Shown: positions 1 to 5,162 of the stretch, in pieces | How positions within the stretch are numbered: the first letter of the stretch is position 1 | Layout: every line of letters starts with the position of its first letter | Source: an uncultured Chlorobiota bacterium | Lineage (GTDB): Bacteria; Bacteroidota; Bacteroidia; Bacteroidales; JAADGE01 | Assembly: GCA_947311125.1 (NCBI GenBank) | Contig: CAMZKI010000058.1 | Coordinates: forward strand, 1 to 5,162 | Direction: 5' to 3' | DNA length: 5,162 nucleotides | Position numbers and translations under genes: made by a program | The notes under the pieces: model-generated | What the model saw: only the letters and a program-made list of their open reading frames with translations | Told to the model about the DNA's origin: nothing | The model's database searches: none

Positions 1-74
<74 letters not shown>

Positions 75-534
75 TAAATAAAGAGGAAAGGAAAAGAAGC
101 AAGTCATGAAAAAGTAAGGTAAGAAACAAAGAAAGGTAAGAAATACACAGAAAAGAAACAAAAAAAGGAACAACAAAAAAGAAAAAAGAAAAGAAACAGA
201 AAATAAACAAGAAAAGAAGAAAGAAAATAATTAAGAAAGGAAACAGAAAAGAACAAGAAAAAACACGAAGAGACAAGAAAAAACAAGAAGGGAAAGAAAG
301 AAAAAACTCGAGAGAATCAAGAAAAGTAACAAAGAAAAGAAACAAGAAAATAAACTTAAAATTAACAAGAAAATAAATGAGATAAAAACAATAAAAGTAA
401 CAAGAACAATAAACAAGAAAATAAACAAAAGAAACAGAAAAGAAAGAAGAAACGAAACAAGAAAATAAACAAAAAAGAAACATAATTTTAACTAGAAAAT
501 AAATAAAAAAGAATCAACAAAAGACAGAAAAGAA
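75..534. repeat. Purine-rich low-complexity tract with degenerate repeats
   Basis: The plus strand here is mostly A with scattered G and few pyrimidines, made of variants of AAGAAA, AACAAG and AAATAAAC. Part of it is truly repetitive: the 15-mer AACAAGAAAATAAAC occurs exactly at 341-355, 412-426 and 456-470, and its first 14 bases recur at 364-377. Bases 321-355 and 392-426 match at 30 of 35 positions without gaps, and 437-470 is a related copy with one base missing. The minus strand has short open frames rich in Phe, Leu and Ser, but these follow from the base composition and are not credible genes. The bias ends near base 535, where ordinary sequence resumes. Confidence 0.85.
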
Positions 535-666
535 AGCTCCGATAAGGTATCCTATATTTGCCGATCGTTCAAAAAAATAAAAAGCAAGCAATGAAAAAAT
601 CACTGCTGACATAAGCATATAATAATTCTTTAACTTGGCGGTTTCTAATCTGTTATCAACTGTCAT
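514..666 (-). CDS. Small membrane protein, probably cut short by the low-complexity tract
   Basis: Reading the minus strand from ATG at 664-666 gives 50 residues ending in TGA at 514-516. I do not recognise the family. The start MTVDNRLETAKLKNYYMLM is a mixed polar leader, and is followed by a hydrophobic stretch at about residues 15-32 and a second at about 38-49, split by a short charged and polar turn (Glu33, Arg34, Ser35, Asn37). Codon use is balanced down to about residue 44, where the frame enters the purine-rich tract (T/C-rich on this strand) and stops six residues later. The final residues FFSVFC are therefore probably not original, and the true protein may be longer. It is divergent from the S46 peptidase gene. 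No TAnnTTTG box was found upstream on this strand. It could instead be a chance frame, but its composition is unlike its surroundings. Confidence 0.5.
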   Translation of the reverse strand: MTVDNRLETAKLKNYYMLMSAVIFSLLAFYFFERSANIGYLIGAFFSVFC

Positions 667-818
667 AGTTTAAATATATTAAATTTGTTAATCATTGGTA
701 GAACATAAATTGTTGTTTGTATAAACTTTTTTTATTTATTTCTTTAATTTTTATATTTGTAAAATTAATGTTTTTTAAACAATTAAATAAATTTTAGTAA
801 CTATTTTAAATATATATT
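667..818. other. AT-rich divergent intergenic region
   Basis: This 152-base gap separates the start of the small membrane frame (minus) from the start of the S46 peptidase (plus). It is very AT-rich and must hold the promoter of the peptidase gene. Besides the candidate box at 752-759 there is a second TAnnTTTG match, TAAATTTG at 680-687, but it lies 131 bases before the start codon. No operator-like inverted repeat or riboswitch was seen. Confidence 0.6.
752..759 (+). promoter_or_regulatory. Candidate Bacteroidota -7 box for the S46 peptidase
   Basis: TATATTTG fits the TAnnTTTG consensus used by the primary sigma factor of Bacteroidota. A start of transcription about 7 bases downstream would leave a leader of roughly 50 bases before ATG at 819. 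A TTTG that could serve as the -33 element lies at 716-719, but the 32-base gap is longer than the usual 19-21 or so, so only the -7 box is well supported. The gene has no Shine-Dalgarno sequence, only A/T before the ATG, as is common in the phylum. Confidence 0.4.
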
Positions 819-3002
819 ATGACTAAAAAATTTATAGCAGTATTTCTTGTATTTTCATTAATACTGAATACAACAACCGTAAAAGCCGGCGGCGATGATG
901 AAGGAATGTGGCTGCCCCTGCTCGTTCAAAAACTGAACATCAAAAAAATGCAAGCTATGGGCTTAAAGCTCACAGCCGAAGACATTTACAGCGTTAACAG
1001 CGGAAGCCTGAAAGACGCCGTTATCGCTCTTGACCACGGCTCCTGCACAGGAGAACTTGTTTCGCCCGACGGGCTTTTTCTCACAAATCACCATTGCGGA
1101 TACGGAGAAATTCAGGCTCACAGTTCTGTTGAGCACGATTATCTTACGGACGGATTCTGGGCTATGTCGCGAGACGAAGAACTCCCTAATCCCGGAAAAA
1201 CCGTATCATTTCTTATCAGTATCACGGATGTAACCGACAAAATTAACGCCGTCATAAACGATAAGATGAGTGAAAAAGAAAGAGAGCTTGCAATACAAAA
1301 ACTTGCAGAAAAACTGGAAAGTGAAGCTGTTAAAAATTCCGGTAAAGATTGGTATGAAGCCAGAGTTCAGCCTTTTTTTGAAGGGAATCAATTCTATTTA
1401 TTTATTTATGAAACTTTTAAAGACATTCGCCTGGTAGGAGCTCCGCCCTCTTCAATAGGAAAATACGGTGCTGATACTGACAACTGGATGTGGCCTCGCC
1501 ATACGGGCGATTTTTCTATGTTCAGAATTTATTGTGCTCCTGACGGTAAACCTGCCGAATATTCGGAAGAAAATGTTCCGTTTCATCCCAGAAAATATTT
1601 CCCTGTTTCATTAAAAGGTGAAGATAAAGGAGATTTTGCAATGGTAATGGGATATCCCGGAAGCACAACACGTTATATGACATCTTGGGGAGTAAAAAAT
1701 GAAATGGATGTTACCAACGCAATAAGGATAAAATTAAGAGGCATTAAACAAGATATAATGAAGAAAGAAATGGACGCAAACGATAAAGTTCGCATCCAAT
1801 ATGCCTCTAAATATTCACGTTCCACAAACTATTACAAATACTCCATAGGGCAAAACAAAGGACTTAAAGCTCTTAATGTTATTGCAAAAAAACAAGCAGA
1901 AGAAGCCGATATTACAAATTGGATAAATAAAAAGAAAAGCAGAAAAGAAAAATACGGGGAAGCTCTTCCTCTGATTAAAAAATCCATTACTGCATTAAAA
2001 GAATCAGATATAGCAAGAAACTACTGGATTGAAGCATTTTGGCTCGGCCCTGAAATCATTAAAACCTCATTAAGAGGCTTTTACGGAATTCAGCAAGCAG
2101 GTGATAAAAAAGATGCACTGAAAGAAATTAAAGAAAACCAAAAGGACTTCTTCAAAGATTTTTATATGCCTATAGACAAACAACTTTTTGTTGCAATGTG
2201 CAAAACTTTTAAAGAAGATATACCCGAAAAATATTATCCGTCATTTTTTGAAGATGTTGATAAAAACTATAACGGCGACTTTTCAAAATATGCAGACTAT
2301 GTTTATGCAAATTCTGTTTTTGTAAATGAAGAAAAATTCAATAAAATGATTGAAAAACCGGATATGAAAGTATTAAGCGAAGATCCCGGGGTCAGTATTG
2401 CAAATTCGGTTTATGCTCTTTATCAATCTATTAAAAAAGAAACAGAAGACCTGCATTATGATTTACAAAAAGGACGAAGATTATATCTTGCCGCCATTCT
2501 TGAAAAAGACAAAGATACCCCTCATTATCCCGATGCAAACTCTACAATGCGCCTGACTTACGGAACGGTGGGTGATTATTCTCCGAAAGATGCCGTTATT
2601 TATAAACACTATACGACCCTTAAAGGATATATGGAAAAAGAAAATGTCGGTGCTCCTAAAACAGATGAGTTTTATGTTCCGCAAAAATTAAAAGACCTTT
2701 ATAATGAGAAAGATTACGGACAATACGGAATAACCAATGCCAAAGGTGAAAAAGAAATGCGTGTTTGTTTTACTACAAATAACGACATTACCGGCGGAAA
2801 TTCCGGAAGCCCCGTAATAAACGGAAACGGAGAATTAATAGGAATTGCATTTGACGGCAACTGGGAAGCAATGAGCGGAGACATTGCCTTTGAACCTGAA
2901 TTGCAAAAATGTATTAATGTTGATATTCGCTTTGTTTTATTTGTTATTGATAAATATGCAGGTGCAAAACATTTAATCAAAGAGATGAAGATTATCAAAT
3001 AA
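819..3002 (+). CDS. S46 family dipeptidyl peptidase, DPP7-type
   Basis: This complete 727-residue serine exopeptidase removes dipeptides from the N-termini of oligopeptides, acting in the periplasm or at the cell surface. Residues 1-23 form a signal peptide with likely cleavage after VKA. The chymotrypsin-like triad is visible: His92 in TNHHCGY, Asp231 in PRHTGDFSMF and Ser662 in GGNSGSPV. Asn222 and Trp223 of DTDNWMW, with Asp679, match the residues that hold the substrate amino group in this family. Residues from about 290 to 580 correspond to the helical domain inserted between the two barrels. Cys76 and Cys93 are spaced to form a disulfide. Residue 680, in FDGNWEAMSGD, is Gly, where DPP11 of Porphyromonas gingivalis has the Arg that selects Asp/Glu at P1; Gly indicates DPP7-like preference for hydrophobic P1 residues. 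Length is normal for the family (about 700-720). The ATG is the only start that keeps the signal peptide. Exact specificity is inferred. Confidence 0.97.
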   Translation: MTKKFIAVFLVFSLILNTTTVKAGGDDEGMWLPLLVQKLNIKKMQAMGLKLTAEDIYSVNSGSLKDAVIALDHGSCTGELVSPDGLFLTNHHCGYGEIQAHSSVEHDYLTDGFWAMSRDEELPNPGKTVSFLISITDVTDKINAVINDKMSEKERELAIQKLAEKLESEAVKNSGKDWYEARVQPFFEGNQFYLFIYETFKDIRLVGAPPSSIGKYGADTDNWMWPRHTGDFSMFRIYCAPDGKPAEYSEENVPFHPRKYFPVSLKGEDKGDFAMVMGYPGSTTRYMTSWGVKNEMDVTNAIRIKLRGIKQDIMKKEMDANDKVRIQYASKYSRSTNYYKYSIGQNKGLKALNVIAKKQAEEADITNWINKKKSRKEKYGEALPLIKKSITALKESDIARNYWIEAFWLGPEIIKTSLRGFYGIQQAGDKKDALKEIKENQKDFFKDFYMPIDKQLFVAMCKTFKEDIPEKYYPSFFEDVDKNYNGDFSKYADYVYANSVFVNEEKFNKMIEKPDMKVLSEDPGVSIANSVYALYQSIKKETEDLHYDLQKGRRLYLAAILEKDKDTPHYPDANSTMRLTYGTVGDYSPKDAVIYKHYTTLKGYMEKENVGAPKTDEFYVPQKLKDLYNEKDYGQYGITNAKGEKEMRVCFTTNNDITGGNSGSPVINGNGELIGIAFDGNWEAMSGDIAFEPELQKCINVDIRFVLFVIDKYAGAKHLIKEMKIIK

Positions 3003-3021
3003 ATAACCTTTAATAAATTGT

Positions 3022-3056
3022 AAAAAGGCTGTTTTCAAAAGCAGCCTTTTTTATTT
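3022..3056 (+). terminator. Rho-independent terminator of the S46 peptidase gene
   Basis: A perfect 10-base-pair stem pairs AAAAAGGCTG (3022-3031) with CAGCCTTTTT (3042-3051), and the T-run continues past it. It begins 19 bases after the TAA of the peptidase gene. The A-run on the other side would also supply a U-tract on the minus strand, so it may work both ways, although no minus-strand gene is seen close by. It separates the peptidase gene from the small secreted protein gene, which argues against an operon. Confidence 0.85.
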
Positions 3057-3062
3057 ATAAAT

Positions 3063-3092
3063 TTGGCAAGATTTTTATACATAAAGTATAGA
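3063..3092 (+). promoter_or_regulatory. Possible weak promoter for the small secreted protein
   Basis: TTTG at 3062-3065 could be a -33 element, and TATAGA at 3087-3092 lies at plausible spacing, but only the TA of the TAnnTTTG consensus is kept. A promoter is expected here because a strong terminator lies just upstream and the gene starts at 3110. The exact site is uncertain. Confidence 0.22.
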
Positions 3093-3109
3093 ACAGTAAT
3101 CAATTTTCA

Positions 3110-3553
3110 ATGAATAAATTTTTAAATGTCTTTTTTTTGCTTACTTTTCTGACTGTTTCAAATTACGAAAACAGCTCTGCACAATGTATGGAATTTGTTA
3201 AAACAACAGGGCTCAGGGAGTTAAATACCGAGACATATGTTCCGGAAGGCAGATTTGATGTATTAACCCTCAGCCAAGGCGATTACCTGACAGTATATAA
3301 ATCTTTTTTCAGAGGAAAAACATATAAAATTGTTGTTATTGCAGAAAGCAACATACCTTCAGTAAAATTTCAGGTAAAAACTATGCAGGGAGAAATTATC
3401 TACGACAATTCTGATGCAAAAGATACTAAAACTTGGGAATATACTTCCGACAAAAATCAAAATATGCAGATAGAAGTAAAACTCCCGCCGGACTCTTCGG
3501 GGACAAAACCCGAAACCGGTTGTGTTGCCGTAATTCTCGGTTATAAATTGTAA
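3110..3553 (+). CDS. Small secreted protein of unknown function
   Basis: This complete 147-residue protein starts with a signal peptide (residues 1-24: MNK, then a Phe/Leu core). The likely signal peptidase I cut is after SSA, leaving mature Gln25-Cys26. The site does not fit a lipobox because the residue before Cys26 is Gln, so a lipoprotein is unlikely. The mature part of about 123 residues is predicted by eye to be mostly beta strands, with alternating patterns around FDVLTLSQGDYLTVYKSFF, YKIVVIAES, VKFQVKTM and GCVAVILGYKL. That suggests one small beta-sandwich domain. Only two cysteines occur in the mature protein, Cys26 and Cys138, near opposite ends, and they could form a disulfide joining the termini. 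I recognise no catalytic motif or named family. It has its own space between two hairpins, with the peptidase gene upstream on the same strand and the glutamate dehydrogenase gene converging from the right. A role in binding or envelope structure is possible but not shown. Confidence 0.88.
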   Translation: MNKFLNVFFLLTFLTVSNYENSSAQCMEFVKTTGLRELNTETYVPEGRFDVLTLSQGDYLTVYKSFFRGKTYKIVVIAESNIPSVKFQVKTMQGEIIYDNSDAKDTKTWEYTSDKNQNMQIEVKLPPDSSGTKPETGCVAVILGYKL

Positions 3554-3588
3554 AAATAGAAGAGCCGCCTTTTTCAAGGCAGCCCTTC
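3552..3588 (-). terminator. Convergent-gap hairpin, likely the glutamate dehydrogenase terminator
   Basis: Bases 3559-3571 pair with 3576-3588 around a TTTC loop, with two A-C mismatches. The core is GCCTT (3567-3571) with AAGGC (3576-3580). On the plus strand no T-run follows, but on the minus strand the hairpin is followed by TATTTTTAC (complement of 3558-3550), as expected for a terminator of the minus-strand gene whose stop lies 34 bases away. It also overlaps the end of the plus-strand secreted protein gene, and may block read-through from that side less well. Confidence 0.6.
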
Positions 3589-3622
3589 CGCACTTATGAA
3601 ACGTACTCGTAATATTTACTTT

Positions 3623-4963
3623 TTATACTAATCCTTGAGCCAGCATAGCATCAGCCACTTTTACAAAACCTGCAATATTTGCTCCTTTAACATAGTCAAC
3701 AAAACCATTACTCTCAGTTCCGTATTTTACACAAGCATCATGAATATCTTTCATAATTTGCTGCAGCTTTTTATCAACCTCTTCCGATGTCCAGTTGTAA
3801 CGCATCGAATTTTGACTCATTTCCAGTCCCGATACGGCAACACCGCCCGCATTAGATGCTTTTCCGGGTGAAAATAAAATTTCGGCTTTATGAAAAATTT
3901 CTATTGCTTCAGGCGTGCATGGCATATTGGCACCCTCTCCTACACAAATTACACCGTTATTAACCAATTTTTGAGCATCTTCTCCGTTTAATTCATTTTG
4001 TGTTGCACAAGGTAATGCAATGTCAACTTTTTGTTCCCAAGGTTTTTTTCCGGAAAAAAACTCAACATCAAATTCTTCAGCATAAGGAGCCACGACATCA
4101 TTATTTGTAGCTCGAAGTTCCAGCATATAATCAATTTTTTCTCCGGAAATCCCGTCAGGGTCATAAATATAACCGTCAGGACCGGAAATTGTTACAACTT
4201 TCGCTCCGAGTTCGGTTGCTTTTATTGCCGCTCCCCAAGCTACGTTACCGAAACCCGATATTGCAACTGTTTTTCCTTCAAAACTGTCACCTTTTGTTGC
4301 AAGCATATTTTGTGAGAAGTAAACATTACCGAAACCTGTAGCTTCAGGACGCATCAGACTTCCGCCCCACTCTCTTCCTTTTCCTGTAAGAACGCCTGTA
4401 AATTCATTTCGTAATCGCTTATATTGTCCGAATAAATATCCGATTTCTCTTCCGCCTACACCTATATCTCCGGCAGGAACGTCAGTATCCTGTCCTATAT
4501 GCCTGAAAAGTTCACTCATAAAACTTTGGCAAAAACGCATAATTTCATTGTCCGACTTTCCTTTAGGATTAAAATCCGAACCGCCTTTTCCTCCTCCCAT
4601 AGGCAAAGTTGTAAGGCTGTTTTTTAACACTTGTTCAAAGCCTAAAAATTTTAATATGCTTAAATTAACACTGGGGTGAAACCTCAAACCACCTTTGTAA
4701 GGACCTATGGCACTGTTAAATTCAACACGAAATCCTTTGTTAATACGGAATTCTCCTTTATCATCCTGCCAAGGAACACGAAACATAATAACACGCTCCG
4801 GCTCAACCATACGCTCCAAAATTTTTGCTTCCGCATATTTCGGGTTTTCTTCAATAAAAGGAATAATAACCTCCGCAACTTCTTTTACGGCTTGGTGAAA
4901 TTCTTTTTCTCCCGGATTTTGAGCAATTACGCTCTCCATAAATTTATTTATTTTTTCAGTCAT
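3623..4963 (-). CDS. gdhA: Glutamate dehydrogenase, hexameric, probably NAD-dependent
   Basis: This 446-residue enzyme interconverts glutamate and 2-oxoglutarate plus ammonia in the cytoplasm. Its length matches the small hexameric class (about 445-450). The N-terminal substrate domain (about 55-185) carries Lys90 in YKGGLRFHP, Lys114, catalytic Lys126 in the family signature LPMGGGKGGSDFNP, and Asp166 in PAGDIGVGGRE. The C-terminal dinucleotide domain (about 200-446) carries the Rossmann loop SGFGNVA (236-242). Ser378 in AVSGLEMSQNS completes the substrate pocket. Phe238, Pro262 and Asp263 (in ISGPDGYIYDP) match the residues known to favour NAD in the Clostridium symbiosum enzyme, where NADP-type enzymes such as E. 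coli GdhA have small or polar residues. NAD use, and hence a catabolic role, is inferred from this. Dual-coenzyme relatives exist in Bacteroides. ATG at 4961-4963 gives a normal family N-terminus. The gene is alone on its strand. Confidence 0.97.
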   Translation of the reverse strand: MTEKINKFMESVIAQNPGEKEFHQAVKEVAEVIIPFIEENPKYAEAKILERMVEPERVIMFRVPWQDDKGEFRINKGFRVEFNSAIGPYKGGLRFHPSVNLSILKFLGFEQVLKNSLTTLPMGGGKGGSDFNPKGKSDNEIMRFCQSFMSELFRHIGQDTDVPAGDIGVGGREIGYLFGQYKRLRNEFTGVLTGKGREWGGSLMRPEATGFGNVYFSQNMLATKGDSFEGKTVAISGFGNVAWGAAIKATELGAKVVTISGPDGYIYDPDGISGEKIDYMLELRATNNDVVAPYAEEFDVEFFSGKKPWEQKVDIALPCATQNELNGEDAQKLVNNGVICVGEGANMPCTPEAIEIFHKAEILFSPGKASNAGGVAVSGLEMSQNSMRYNWTSEEVDKKLQQIMKDIHDACVKYGTESNGFVDYVKGANIAGFVKVADAMLAQGLV

Positions 4964-4995
4964 TACAGCTTTATTTTTAGATAATTATTATGCAG

Positions 4996-5003
4996 CAAAA
5001 TTA
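4996..5003 (-). promoter_or_regulatory. Candidate Bacteroidota -7 box for gdhA
   Basis: On the minus strand, bases 5003 to 4996 read TAATTTTG, a full match to TAnnTTTG, 32 bases before the gdhA ATG. Transcription starting about 7 bases later would give a leader of roughly 25 bases. No TTG lies at the usual 19-21 base distance; the nearest TTTG is complementary to 5036-5039, 32 bases upstream. There is no Shine-Dalgarno sequence before the ATG. Confidence 0.45.
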
Positions 5004-5162
5004 TGTATTTTTTATTTTATGCCGTATCTTTTTTACAAACAAACTACTTTTGATTAACACGCTAATAATAAGCAATATACCCTGGCTAAAAATATGTTAA
5101 AAAACAGAAATTGATAAAACTCAGGTTTTAGAATGATATAAGTGAGATTTTTGAAAAGTTAA
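5004..5162. other. Region upstream of gdhA with no gene seen
   Basis: This AT-rich stretch is broken by stop codons in all frames and shows no convincing start of another gene. It holds a short perfect hairpin, TAAAAC (5115-5120) with GTTTTA (5125-5130) around TCAG, whose stem is too AT-rich to call a terminator. Regulatory sites for gdhA may lie here, but none could be identified. Confidence 0.5.

Noticed and set aside
301..313. Run of A followed by CTCGAG, resembling the end of a cDNA cloned with a XhoI oligo-dT linker, with GA repeats nearby as in such primers
   Set aside because: The sequence after CTCGAG does not match the known linker (no ACTAGT), the GA array lies over 200 bases away in the wrong arrangement, and a six-base site can occur by chance.
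104..428. Two minus-strand open frames of 60-65 residues, rich in Phe, Leu and Ser
   Set aside because: They come from reading the T-rich complement of the purine-rich tract, where stop codons are rare in some frames. There is no normal amino acid mix, and they overlap each other in a repeat.
75..534. CRISPR array or origin iterons
   Set aside because: Repeat copies are degenerate and irregularly spaced, no unique spacers of constant length exist, and no cas or replication gene is present.
2714..2998. 94-residue minus-strand frame over the end of the S46 peptidase gene
   Set aside because: It lies entirely inside the strongly supported peptidase gene, over its catalytic serine region, and shows no independent start signal.
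4676..4984. 102-residue plus-strand frame opposite the start of gdhA
   Set aside because: It is antisense to conserved glutamate dehydrogenase coding sequence, with an odd Phe/Asn-rich composition and no promoter or family match; it is a shadow of the real gene.
5115..5130. Small perfect hairpin upstream of gdhA
   Set aside because: The stem has only one G-C pair, too weak for a terminator, and hairpins of this size are expected by chance in AT-rich DNA.

Overview
The window looks like a piece of a low-GC chromosome from the Bacteroidota. Three things point there: an S46 dipeptidyl peptidase, a family best known from this phylum and some Gammaproteobacteria; genes starting on ATG without any Shine-Dalgarno sequence; and TAnnTTTG boxes (the Bacteroidota -7 consensus) upstream of two genes. 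Family and genus cannot be read from the sequence. Strong purine bias and a (GA)n run at the left edge mark the first ~530 bases as unusual, and they may be a contig-end artefact.

Layout, left to right. Bases 1-534 are low-complexity DNA: a GA dinucleotide array, then a purine-rich stretch with degenerate repeats. Bases 514-666 (minus) hold a short reading frame that starts like a normal small membrane protein and runs into the low-complexity DNA. Bases 667-818 are an AT-rich divergent promoter region. Bases 819-3002 (plus) encode a complete secreted S46 dipeptidyl peptidase of the DPP7 type, followed by a strong hairpin terminator. Bases 3110-3553 (plus) encode a 147-residue secreted protein of unknown function. 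A hairpin lies in the convergent gap that follows. Bases 3623-4963 (minus) encode a complete glutamate dehydrogenase whose coenzyme-site residues look NAD-type. Bases 4964-5162 are its upstream region, with no other gene seen.

How the genes could fit together (inference): the peptidase would trim dipeptides from oligopeptides in the periplasm, and an NAD-linked glutamate dehydrogenase would deaminate glutamate released from such peptides. That suits a proteolytic, amino-acid-using lifestyle like that of Porphyromonas. The genes have separate promoters and terminators, so they are neighbours rather than an operon. No defence system, mobile element, CRISPR array or RNA gene was seen. Apart from the left edge and the uncharacterised secreted protein, this is ordinary housekeeping and peptide-metabolism DNA.
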